Shown here one piece after another: positions 42,244 to 50,278 of a DNA stretch of 64,000 nt. This DNA comes from Bacteroidota bacterium. Lineage in GTDB: Bacteria > Bacteroidota > Bacteroidia > Palsa-965. The stretch spans positions 1 through 64,000 of the forward strand of contig VBWE01000003.1 of the NCBI GenBank assembly GCA_006218065.1, written 5' to 3'. The stretch's first letter is position 1, and each line of letters begins with the position of its first letter. The notes beneath the pieces were generated by a model. That model did not search any database. It saw only the letters and a program-made list of their open reading frames with translations, and had not been told where the DNA came from. A program made the translations under genes and the position numbers.

Positions 42244-42770
42244 TTCTTCTCCTTCTGGAATTCCCTGTTGATATAATCGACTATGGGTAAAGTGATATTT
42301 TCCGCTTCTTCGGCATACATCAATACACCGCTTCCGTCGGCGCCCAGGATGTAGGCGTACCCGTTTTCTTTTCCGTAAGTTTTAAGATATTGCGTGATTT
42401 TTTTAGCGATCTGGGAATCATAGTCGGCGGCTGTCTGTTCATTTTCCCGTGCGAATTCTTCTTTTTTGGCCATGAAAGCCTGGCGGTTTGCTTCGAACTG
42501 CGCCAGTTCATCAGGAGAATTTGTCCCTCGGGCATACATTTCTTTTGAAGACAGTTCCAGGTGGAATTGCATGCTGTCGAGCAGGGATTGCCGTTTCTGA
42601 CTGATATTCTCAAGCCGGGTCTCCATGTCTTTTTTCATGGTGAACTCAGTATATACTTTTCCCAGTTCGACATAAGCGATCCGTTTTTCCTTACGCAGAA
42701 ACAGGAAGAGTAACCCGCCGGCCAGGAGCAGCAGCAGGAATCCATACGTATATTGAATAGTCTTATTCAT
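42240..42770 (-). CDS. OmpH/Skp-like periplasmic chaperone
   Basis: 176 aa. An N-terminal membrane anchor (~8-26) precedes RIAYVELGKVYTEFTMKKDME, a long coiled coil (~45-130, ENISQKRQSLLDSMQFHLELSSKEM... EFARENEQTAADYDSQIAKKI) and the C-terminal GYAYILGADGSGVLMYAEEAENIT, which matches the GYxxVxDxxGxxLYAxxxxDIT end of OmpH/Skp proteins. Skp holds unfolded outer-membrane proteins. Having a private copy inside this operon, anchored rather than soluble, suggests it serves the adhesin or giant proteins. Confidence 0.8.
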   Translation of the reverse strand: MNKTIQYTYGFLLLLLAGGLLFLFLRKEKRIAYVELGKVYTEFTMKKDMETRLENISQKRQSLLDSMQFHLELSSKEMYARGTNSPDELAQFEANRQAFMAKKEEFARENEQTAADYDSQIAKKITQYLKTYGKENGYAYILGADGSGVLMYAEEAENITLPIVDYINREFQKEKK

Positions 42771-42778
42771 AAACAGGA

Positions 42779-45700
42779 TCAGTTGTTTTTAAACCGCAGT
42801 ACGAAAACTTCATTCTTTTCATTGGTGACTTCCAGGATATAATAGCCGGCCGGAAGTGCAGCCGAATTCGAGAGCTGGTAGAGATCCAGTTTGTGGCGGT
42901 TATCTCCGTAATAAGTGATGCCCAGGTTATTGGTATTGTTGATCAGCGGCACAGCCTGGTTCGAAGCATTGATAACCCGGTAACTGAGATGGTGATTGAC
43001 GTCGTTGTATTCGTCGTCGAACTTGAACCAGATGCTGTTATATGCTTCATAATAATTGTCGTCCAGTTTTCTTCTGAGCGTGGCATATCCGCGGTAGGTG
43101 GGTTTTTTAATCGCAATGGCATGGGTGACCGTGCCCGACACGAAGATCGAACTGAGTTGTGCACGCACCTTTCCTTTCGGCCAGTTGATCGTGATCTCGC
43201 CGGCTCCAAGATCTGCCCACTTGGTGCCATCCCATGAGCCGACACGAAGGTTGTCGATGTTATCAATAGTGCAGTTACTGTTCCAGCCCAGTGTGGATGT
43301 TACCGCAGAACTGCCGGTTACCTGCACAAGCGTCCAGTACTCACAGCTATCCAGGTAATCCAGCGAATCAACCCGGTTATTCACAGGGTAACCGTTCACC
43401 GAAGGATTGATTGCCTGGTACTGCGCCTCAAATTCATCGGTGACCGAAGATGGTGCGCTGATCCGCAGCGGGTGATAAGCTCCGGACGTGAGTGTGGTAT
43501 CTCCCAGCGGAAACCAAACCGTATCATTACCGGTTTTACGTACCGGGCCATGCACATAAGCACTGTCATGACCGCCCACAACCAATGCATTATCGGAAAT
43601 ATTCAGGTAAGCTGTGGTTGCCGTGGTTTTGACTTTGCCTTTGGTCATAGTAAGTGTACCGGTGACTTTCACCGGGCAGTTCAGTGTAAGCGAAGCATTG
43701 CTGAAAGCCCGGTTGACCGTCATATTATTGAACGATTCCATACCTCCCCCGGCTTTTATGATTTTCCTGTAACTCCCGCCATCGAAAATAACTGTCCCGG
43801 TTCCCGCCGACCAGGTACCGCTGTTAGACCAGGTGCCACCCAGGTTCATTGTATAACTTCCGCAGGAAAGGGTTGTGCTGCCGCCGATGCCGATATTATC
43901 ATCCACATCAAGATTGCCGGTGAGAGTTCGTGTACCGCTGCTGTATGTTCCCAGCTTGTAAAAAGACATGGTAGATGAAGTGCCCTGACCATCGATATTT
44001 TTAGTTCCGATCAGCAGGACCGTCGAAGTATACGTACCGGCATCGACCGTTCCTTTCCTGTAAGCCCAGTTGCCCGCACAGTTGATTATACTTTTCAGAT
44101 ATAAAGTACCAGCTGGTTTATCAATAAAAATATCACAAGTTGCGCCCATACCGCTTGTTCCGCTCCCGGTAAAATCCTGGTTACCCGTGCCTGCTATTTT
44201 TATGCAGGCCGTGCCGCCACCTGCAGTACCGGTATTCGTGATTAAAACATTATAAAAGCTGTGTATAGAATCACCCGAGAATGTAAGACTTCCTGTTCCC
44301 GCAATACTCAATGTGCTGTCAACAGACAAAATCGTTCCGCTCGCAATCGTGAAAGTATAAGTGGATCCGCCGGTAAAGGTCACATGATTTAAATGATGGC
44401 TGCCGGTAATCGTTTTAGAACCTGTAAATACCACTGTGCTTCCCCCGGCAGCAACTGTACCGGCTGTATAAATCCAGTTTCCTGCAGCGCTTATGATGGA
44501 AGCGAGTGTAAGTGTTCCGCTGCTTTTGTTGATGGTTACATGAGGTAAATTACCTTGCTCCGAAACTCCGCTTCCCCTGAGCATCTGGCTTCCCGAGCCA
44601 TTGATATTGATCGTTGCTGATCCGCCTCCGCCGGTTCCTGCATTGGTAATAGCGATATGACCATTGGCGTTTACTGTTCCCGTATTTATAGTGAGTGAAT
44701 TGCTGCCGCCTGCAAGTATGAGCGAATCACTTACCGTAAGGGTGTTGCTTACAGTCATCGTGGTTGATGCGCTTCCCGTAAAGACTACTTTGTTCAGCGT
44801 ATGCGTTCCGGAAATCGTTTTGGTTCCGATGAAAGCCACTTTGCTTCCGGTTACGGTAAGTCCGCCTGCAGTCGTGTAAGTCCAGTTTCCAGCTACGCTG
44901 ATCGTTTTGGCATTACCGAGCGTAAGCGTACCAGAACTTTTGTTGATAATTACGTGAGGCAATGTTCCGTTATCAGCGGCGATATTGCTTGCACTCAGGG
45001 TTTGGCTGCCTAATCCCACGATGTTGATAGTTGCGCTTCCGCCGCCGCCGGTTCCGGTATTGGTAATGGCGATATGTCCTTTGGCGTTAATGGTTCCCGT
45101 ATTTATAGTGAGTGTGTTACTGCCGCCGGCAAGTATCAGGGAATCATTAACGGACAGCGTATTGCTTACGGTCATCGTGGTTGATGCGCTCCCTGTAAAA
45201 GCGACTTTGTTCAGTGTATGCGTTCCGGAAATTGTTTTGGTCCCGATGAAAACCACTTTGCTGCCTGTTACATCAAAATCATCTGCCGCCGTATAAGTCC
45301 AGTTTCCCGCCACGCTGATCGTTTTGGTATTGTCGAGTGTGATCAGGCCGGCGCTTTTATTGATGATTACATGAGGCAGTGTTCCGGCATCGGCAGCGAT
45401 GCTGCTTGCACTCAGGACCTGGTCGCCCGACCCGCTGATATTGATCGTGGCCGATCCGCCACCGCCGGTTCCGGTATTGGTAATGGCAATATGTCCTTTG
45501 GCATCAACAGTTCCGGTATTTATAGTGAGTGTGTTACTTCCGCCGGCAAGGATCAGCGAATCATTCACGGTAAGTGTATTGCTTACCGTCATCGTGGTTG
45601 ATGCGCTTCCCGTAAACGCTACTTTATTCAGCGTATGCGTTCCGGCAATTGTTTTGGTTCCGATGAAAGCAACTTTGCTTCCGGTTACGGTAAGTCCGCC

Positions 45701-46630
45701 GGCTGTAGTATAAGTCCAGTTTCCCGCTACGCTGATCGTTTTAGCATTATCAAGTGTGAGCGTTCCGGAACTTTTGTTGATGGTTACGTGGGGCAAAGTG
45801 CCTTTGTCTATTGCAATACTGCTTGCAGTCAGCGACTGGCTTCCGGTTCCGCTGATATTGATCGTAGCTGATCCGCCACCGCCGGTGCTTGTGTTGGAAA
45901 TGGTAATTGCGTTTTTAGCGTCGATTGTTCCGGTATTTATTGTGACTGCATTGGTACCGCCATATCCCAGCGTTCCGTTGGCTATTATAGTATTGACTAT
46001 AGTATAACTGCCTGCGCTCGCCGGGTTGAAGGAGAGATGATAGAAACCGACAATCCCCGCCCCGGTAGGAGTCGTTATCGTATTCGGTGTATTAAATAAA
46101 GTCGTGCCGCTGTTGTGCGTGAATGATCCGCTGCTCACGGTAAAATTTCCCGACACCGTAAGTGTATCTGAAGTAGAAGTAAAAGCGGTCCCGGAAATGG
46201 TCAGTGAACCGGTAACAGTAATATTGACAGAGCCGCCGGTAAAAGTTCCGCCGCTGAATACTGCATTTCCTGTTCCTACGGTCAGCGTATTTGTATTTTG
46301 TATAATGGTTCCGCTGTAACCGGCTGCAACATCCATGCGTTTGACATTCGCCGTGACATTAATAGTACAATTCCCTACGCCGTTTCCGTCAAAATAAGCG
46401 GTGTCATTGCTTCCCGGTGCGGATGAGCCGGAAGCGCCGCCGCTGGTGGTCGACCAGTTTGTCGTGCTCCAGTTTTTACCGGTTGGCGCCACCCAATATC
46501 GTTTTGCTGCAAATGCCGGCGAGACCGAGCAGAAGATTATAAACAAGAGCAAGTACTTCGCCAGGCGCGCCCGGCGGTTGCCGTGTGTTTCGCCTTTCCA
46601 GGTTCCGTTACAGAGAAGCATCATTTTCAT
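42779..46630 (-). CDS. large repeat adhesin, first clear gene of the RHS operon
   Basis: 1283 aa. A signal peptide with an unusually long charged N-region (MKMMLLCNG...AKYLLLFIIFCSVSPAFA) precedes KRYWVAPTGKNWSTTNWSTTSGG. Beta-helix-like Thr/Ser/Gly-rich repeats fill ~100-900, including three near-identical 139/136-aa units (each from GNWTYT to TKTISVA). The last ~250 residues lose the repeats and end GYYILEVTNEKNEVFVLRFKNN, which resembles a T9SS-type beta-sandwich tail, though a canonical PNP motif is missing. It is probably surface exposed. The start lies 2 bp after a possible small ORF (46633-46899). Confidence 0.8.
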   Translation of the reverse strand: MKMMLLCNGTWKGETHGNRRARLAKYLLLFIIFCSVSPAFAAKRYWVAPTGKNWSTTNWSTTSGGASGSSAPGSNDTAYFDGNGVGNCTINVTANVKRMDVAAGYSGTIIQNTNTLTVGTGNAVFSGGTFTGGSVNITVTGSLTISGTAFTSTSDTLTVSGNFTVSSGSFTHNSGTTLFNTPNTITTPTGAGIVGFYHLSFNPASAGSYTIVNTIIANGTLGYGGTNAVTINTGTIDAKNAITISNTSTGGGGSATINISGTGSQSLTASSIAIDKGTLPHVTINKSSGTLTLDNAKTISVAGNWTYTTAGGLTVTGSKVAFIGTKTIAGTHTLNKVAFTGSASTTMTVSNTLTVNDSLILAGGSNTLTINTGTVDAKGHIAITNTGTGGGGSATINISGSGDQVLSASSIAADAGTLPHVIINKSAGLITLDNTKTISVAGNWTYTAADDFDVTGSKVVFIGTKTISGTHTLNKVAFTGSASTTMTVSNTLSVNDSLILAGGSNTLTINTGTINAKGHIAITNTGTGGGGSATINIVGLGSQTLSASNIAADNGTLPHVIINKSSGTLTLGNAKTISVAGNWTYTTAGGLTVTGSKVAFIGTKTISGTHTLNKVVFTGSASTTMTVSNTLTVSDSLILAGGSNSLTINTGTVNANGHIAITNAGTGGGGSATININGSGSQMLRGSGVSEQGNLPHVTINKSSGTLTLASIISAAGNWIYTAGTVAAGGSTVVFTGSKTITGSHHLNHVTFTGGSTYTFTIASGTILSVDSTLSIAGTGSLTFSGDSIHSFYNVLITNTGTAGGGTACIKIAGTGNQDFTGSGTSGMGATCDIFIDKPAGTLYLKSIINCAGNWAYRKGTVDAGTYTSTVLLIGTKNIDGQGTSSTMSFYKLGTYSSGTRTLTGNLDVDDNIGIGGSTTLSCGSYTMNLGGTWSNSGTWSAGTGTVIFDGGSYRKIIKAGGGMESFNNMTVNRAFSNASLTLNCPVKVTGTLTMTKGKVKTTATTAYLNISDNALVVGGHDSAYVHGPVRKTGNDTVWFPLGDTTLTSGAYHPLRISAPSSVTDEFEAQYQAINPSVNGYPVNNRVDSLDYLDSCEYWTLVQVTGSSAVTSTLGWNSNCTIDNIDNLRVGSWDGTKWADLGAGEITINWPKGKVRAQLSSIFVSGTVTHAIAIKKPTYRGYATLRRKLDDNYYEAYNSIWFKFDDEYNDVNHHLSYRVINASNQAVPLINNTNNLGITYYGDNRHKLDLYQLSNSAALPAGYYILEVTNEKNEVFVLRFKNN
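44473..45714 (-). repeat. three tandem 417/417/408-bp repeats inside the adhesin gene
   Basis: The phrase TCCAGTTTCC-x-GCxACGCTGATCG recurs at 45715, 45298 and 44881 with an exact 417-bp period, and a diverged TCCAGTTTCC at 44473 closes the last unit (408 bp). Units remain highly similar at DNA level, including silent positions, so they were duplicated or homogenised recently. Copy-number variation by slippage or recombination is likely. Confidence 0.85.
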
Positions 46631-46632
46631 TG

Positions 46633-46899
46633 TTAGGAGTTGAATGTGTTTGGTGTTCCTGCGTATTCGCCGGATATGCTGTAGAAATTCTGCCCGAGGA
46701 AACTGAACGCAAACCTGGTCGGAATCCTGTAATGGAATGCCCGATCCTCACCGCCCGGTTTTAATAGGTTTTGCGAAATCAGTTCCTCGTAAGTCCCCGC
46801 ATTTTTGCAAACAATACCAGAACCGGATTGCTGCGCCTGCAGGGATAATGCACATGAAAATGCAGACAGAATATTTGAAGTTTTTTGGGCAATAAACAT
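46633..46899 (-). CDS. possible small secreted ORF before the adhesin
   Basis: 88 aa from the ATG at 46899. MFIAQKTSNILSAFSCALSLQAQQ could be a signal peptide. The rest (CKNAGTYEELISQNLLKPGG, FHYRIPTRFAFSFLGQNFYS) has no recognised family. It ends 2 bp before the adhesin start, which fits an operon gene, but there is no upstream ribosome site or conserved domain, so it may be spurious or a remnant. Confidence 0.3.
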   Translation of the reverse strand: MFIAQKTSNILSAFSCALSLQAQQSGSGIVCKNAGTYEELISQNLLKPGGEDRAFHYRIPTRFAFSFLGQNFYSISGEYAGTPNTFNS

Positions 46900-47527
46900 G
46901 CTTTCGGGATTTTCTTGAAATTCCGTTTGACGCTTTTCGACGTGAAAATGAAGCAGAGCAATAGCAGCCCGCAAAACAGGATCAGGTCGGAAAGATTACC
47001 GAATGTGACTGTAAACGCTATTGAATAAATTCAAAAACGTTTGCCGGAAAGATGAAAAGAGATTTCTGTTTGGTTTATCCGAAGCACTTCTCTCCAAAAG
47101 AATCCTTCAGATCGGTAGGTTCAGGGTTTTTGGTGGTTTGGTTTTTACATGTTTTTTAATTCATGCTATTCCGTTTGGGCCTGTCCGTACTGTGGGGCGA
47201 GCAATGCACTACCTGTAAACAAGTAGGAATTGTAGGGGGGACTCGCTGATCACAGAACTTTCATGTAGAATAACAGTGCAAGTATAATACATACACAGGG
47301 CGCTTGTCAAGTGTTTTTTAAAGGTTGTTAATAAGTTGTAAACTGAAAACTGAAATCGGAATCATCTGCGCGAGACTATCACCAAATAAATCAACGTGTT
47401 GCGAACCAGGATAAGAAAAAAGCACATGTGCTATTATAACAAACAAAGTATTGCCTGACTTTTTGAATTCCCGGATTTGATTCGAAATTTCCGCTGATTA
47501 TAAAAGCGGGTCGATGGCTACGAATAA
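46900..47527. other. AT-rich intergenic region upstream of the RHS operon
   Basis: About 630 bp with no supported gene (a 65-aa plus-strand frame at 47021-47218 lacks any protein-like features). It should contain the obgE 3' end signals and the promoter of the 19-kb operon, but no clear TTTG/TAnnTTTG pair was found on the minus strand. Its AT content is higher than the surroundings. Confidence 0.6.
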
Positions 47528-48538
47528 TCAGCTGTTCATCATTTCCCACAACTTGTCTTTCAACTGCATTACGCCTTGTGTAGTATGCGAAGAAAACATG
47601 ATGTACGGAATTTTGAATTTTTTCACGAAGCGTTTTTCGATGTCTTTTTTCATTTCGACAGTCAGTTCTTCGTCGAGCAGATCGCATTTGGAAACACCAA
47701 GCAAACGTCTTTTATCGAGCAGTTCGGGATTGTACATTTCCAGTTCCTTGAGCAGGACCTGGTATTCTTTCGCGATATCGCTGCTGTCGGCGGGAACCAT
47801 AAAAAGCAGCATGGAATTGCGTTCGATATGCCGCAGGAAACGATGCCCGAGTCCTTTTCCTTCGTGCGCACCTTCGATGATACCGGGAATATCGGCCATC
47901 ACGAAAGAACGGTGATCGCGATACGCTACAACGCCGAGATTGGGAACGAGCGTGGTAAAAGGATAGTCGGCGATTTCCGGTTTCGCGGCGGAGATCACGG
48001 AAAGCAAAGTCGATTTCCCGGCGTTGGGAAAACCGACCAGGCCCACATCGGCGAGTAATTTTAATTCGAGGATTTTCCACTCTTCCACGCCGGGTTCGCC
48101 GGGTTGCGCGAAGCGGGGAGTCTGGCGCGTGGACGTGGCGAAATACGCATTTCCTTTTCCGCCGCGCCCGCCGGGTGCAATAATAACTTCCTGCCCGTCT
48201 TCGCTGATCTCAAAAAGTATTTCGCCGGTCTCCGCATCTTTGGCCACGGTACCCAGCGGCACATCAATCACTTCGTCGCGGCCGTCGGCGCCGGACATGT
48301 TTTGCCGACCGCCTTTTTCACCGTCGCCGGCAATCACGTGCTTACGGTATTTCAGGTGCAGCAAAGTCCAGAGCTGCTTGTTTCCCCGTACGATCACGTG
48401 CCCGCCGCGCCCGCCGTTTCCGCCGTCGGGACCACCCTTGGCGGTTTGCGCCGTGCGCAGCAAATGCACCGAACCGCCACCGCCTTTACCGGAGCGGCAG
48501 CAGATCTTTACGTAATCAACAAAATTGGACTCCGCCAT
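47528..48538 (-). CDS. obgE: GTPase ObgE/CgtA
   Basis: 336 aa. The glycine-rich Obg fold (1-158) is clear: [31 protein letters not shown] and [23 protein letters not shown]. The G domain follows with GFPNAGKS (G1), YPFTTL (G2 region), DIPGIIEGA (G3), SKCDL (G4 variant of NKxD) and a normal C-terminus. There is no extra C-terminal OCT domain. ObgE binds the large ribosomal subunit and couples ribosome assembly to growth. It lies downstream of adk and hpt on the same strand. Confidence 0.95.
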   Translation of the reverse strand: MAESNFVDYVKICCRSGKGGGGSVHLLRTAQTAKGGPDGGNGGRGGHVIVRGNKQLWTLLHLKYRKHVIAGDGEKGGRQNMSGADGRDEVIDVPLGTVAKDAETGEILFEISEDGQEVIIAPGGRGGKGNAYFATSTRQTPRFAQPGEPGVEEWKILELKLLADVGLVGFPNAGKSTLLSVISAAKPEIADYPFTTLVPNLGVVAYRDHRSFVMADIPGIIEGAHEGKGLGHRFLRHIERNSMLLFMVPADSSDIAKEYQVLLKELEMYNPELLDKRRLLGVSKCDLLDEELTVEMKKDIEKRFVKKFKIPYIMFSSHTTQGVMQLKDKLWEMMNS

Positions 48539-48549
48539 ATTTTTCCTTT

Positions 48550-48715
48550 ACACTTTCTTTTACAGCTCTCGTTTCAAGAGTCTCGTTACACAGTCCTCGT
48601 TTCAAGAGTCTCTGCTAGTCGACGACTCAGTCGTCGACTAGCAGAGACTTGTTTACGAGGTCTTATTTACGAGGTCTTATTTACGAGGTCTTGTTTATCA
48701 CGATCTCTTTTCCTT
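48550..48715. repeat. AGACT-word element with TCGACGACT dyad, copy 2
   Basis: Core arms of 20 bp (48608-48627 and 48629-48648) around a single C share the TCGACGACT dyad with 20931-20959. To the left lie two CTCGTTTCAAGAGTCTC-type units and to the right three near-identical 14-bp units (TATTTACGAGGTCT type). Left and right units are approximate complements, so the dyad symmetry extends across the whole ~165 bp. It fills the gap between adk and obgE. Confidence 0.8.
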
Positions 48716-49279
48716 ATCTATTGTACTGCACAATGAAACGAATACTTCATCAATCGTTCGCATTCCATCCACTCCGCGAAATTTGCCCTGCGCCGAAAAA
48801 AAGTTTTTGAGCGGCGCCGTTTTCGTATTGTATTCGCGAATGCGGTTTTCCACGGTCGCCGGGTCCTGGTCGTCCACGCGTCCCGAAATTTTTCCGCGTT
48901 CAATGATCCGTCTTTTCAGTTCTTCGTCGTCCACCTCGAGCGCAAGCATCATCGTAACTGATGTTCCTTTCGATTCGAGAAATTTATCCAGCGCTTCAGC
49001 CTGCGCCGTGGTCCGCGGGAAGCCGTCGAAAATAAAACCGGCTGCCGACGGATGTTCATTTACTACCGACTCGAGCATGCGGATGGTCACATCATCAGGA
49101 ACAAGGTTCCCTTTATCCATATAACTTTTCGCCAGCCTGCCGAGTTCGGTTTCTCCTTTGATATTGGCGCGGAAAATATCGCCGGTGGAGAGATGAACCA
49201 GGTTATACTGCTTCACTAAATTGTCCGACTGCGTGCCTTTGCCCGATCCGGGAGGTCCAAAGAGAACGATGTTGAGCAT
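48698..49279 (-). CDS. adk: adenylate kinase
   Basis: 193 aa. The P-loop GPPGSGKGTQ (7-16), the NMP-binding LSTGDIFRANI, DGFPRTTAQAEAL and the short LID region RGKISGRVDDQDPATVENRIREY are all canonical. This is the short-LID type without zinc cysteines. It interconverts ATP + AMP and 2 ADP. The last codons (IDKEKRS) overlap the end of the AGACT-word element. The hpt-adk-obgE order is common in Bacteroidota. Confidence 0.96.
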   Translation of the reverse strand: MLNIVLFGPPGSGKGTQSDNLVKQYNLVHLSTGDIFRANIKGETELGRLAKSYMDKGNLVPDDVTIRMLESVVNEHPSAAGFIFDGFPRTTAQAEALDKFLESKGTSVTMMLALEVDDEELKRRIIERGKISGRVDDQDPATVENRIREYNTKTAPLKNFFSAQGKFRGVDGMRTIDEVFVSLCSTIDKEKRS

Positions 49280-49320
49280 GGTTGTATTTGTATGTATTGA
49301 TTAGGAATGACAAACACTGA

Positions 49321-49388
49321 ATTTCAAATGTAAAATGTCAAAGTGTTTCTTTGCCGTGTCGGCCTTTTACATTTTACATTTGAAATTT
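49321..49388. repeat. inverted repeat, AATTTCAAATGTAAAATG arms
   Basis: AATTTCAAATGTAAAATG (49321-49338) and its perfect 18-bp complement (49371-49388) are flanked by further complementary GACAAA/TTTGTC words. It lies between hpt and adk and is another word-type palindrome, AT-rich rather than GC-rich. Confidence 0.8.
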
Positions 49389-49418
49389 GTCATTTGATAT
49401 TGTGCGTTTTCAGATTTT

Positions 49419-49976
49419 TTAGTTTCCCGATGCAGTTTGCTCCGGCCGGACTACATAAATATTGCGCAGGTTACGCCCCAGGCCGTTGTAATCGAGACCG
49501 TAACCGACAATGAAAGCATTCGGTATTTCCATCCCGACATAATCCACCGGGAGGTTCTTTTTATATGCATCCGGCTTGAAAAGTAGTGCCGCAGTATAAA
49601 TCGCTCCCGGTTCCTGCGCTTTCAACTGATCCACGATATTCTCGAGCGTAATGCCCGTATCCACGATATCTTCTACAATGACAACGGTTCGCCCTTTTAA
49701 TTGTTCGTTCAACCCGATCAGTTGTTTCACGGCGCCGCTCGAAGCCGTGCCGTGGTACGAAGCCAGTTTCACGAACGAAACTTCGCAATCCAGGCTGATA
49801 TGCCGCAGCAGGTCCGCCGCAAAAAGAAAAGCCCCGTTGAGCACCACCAGGAAAAGCGGCCGTTTTCCTTCCAGGTCGCGGTTGATACGCGCTGCAACCT
49901 GCCCGATGCTTTCGAGAATTTTTGCTTCAGGAATGTAGGGGATAAACGATTTATCGCCCAGGGTGATTGAATCCAT
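49419..49976 (-). CDS. hpt: hypoxanthine phosphoribosyltransferase
   Basis: 185 aa, full length. The PRPP-binding motif VVIVEDIVDTGITL, the FLVVLNGAFLFAADLLR PPi-loop region, VSFVKLASYHG and the C-terminal VDYVGMEIPNAFIVGYGLDYN are characteristic of Hpt. It salvages hypoxanthine and guanine with PRPP. Upstream lies the 300-bp divergent region shared with dnaB. Confidence 0.95.
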   Translation of the reverse strand: MDSITLGDKSFIPYIPEAKILESIGQVAARINRDLEGKRPLFLVVLNGAFLFAADLLRHISLDCEVSFVKLASYHGTASSGAVKQLIGLNEQLKGRTVVIVEDIVDTGITLENIVDQLKAQEPGAIYTAALLFKPDAYKKNLPVDYVGMEIPNAFIVGYGLDYNGLGRNLRNIYVVRPEQTASGN

Positions 49977-50278
49977 GGAAAATGAAAGCGCGAAAATACG
50001 GATTTTTCAGCCCGTTCCCCGATTTACAGTTTGCTATAATAAACAGGTTGTCCGAAGCTGCCAGCTTCGGACAGGGACAGGAATGCAAACTGTTTGTAAT
50101 TCGCCCGATTGTTAATCCTTTTCTCCGCAACCGCGTGAAACAAGGCGTGAAATTTTGTAAATTGTTTGAGTGCATGTTGAAAACCTGTTCATATCCGGTA
50201 ACCGGTTTTTTGTCCTGTAAAACACCTTATAGTATATCGTTCTGAAATTTACCTTTGCTTCCCTTGTAAAAATAAGTC
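49977..50278. other. divergent region between hpt and dnaB
   Basis: 302 bp without a gene. It contains a hairpin TGTCCGAAGCT-GCC-AGCTTCGGACA (50049-50073, 11-bp arms) and a TACCTTTG box (50250-50257) 21 bases before the dnaB ATG, an exact TAnnTTTG -7 match with no clear -33 box. A TATTTTCG sequence ~20 bases upstream of hpt on the minus strand may be its -7 box. Confidence 0.55.

Noticed and set aside
44473-45714. Assembly artefact explaining the adhesin repeats
   Set aside because: Units differ at scattered bases and the last is 9 bp shorter with diverged codons, which a collapsed or duplicated assembly would not produce.
47021-47218. 65-aa plus-strand ORF in the gap upstream of the RHS operon
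   Set aside because: No domain, no promoter and an amino-acid composition expected from AT-rich noncoding DNA.
48550-48715. CRISPR array from the short tandem units near adk
   Set aside because: Units are 14-15 bp without unique spacers and form a dyad; no cas genes are present.
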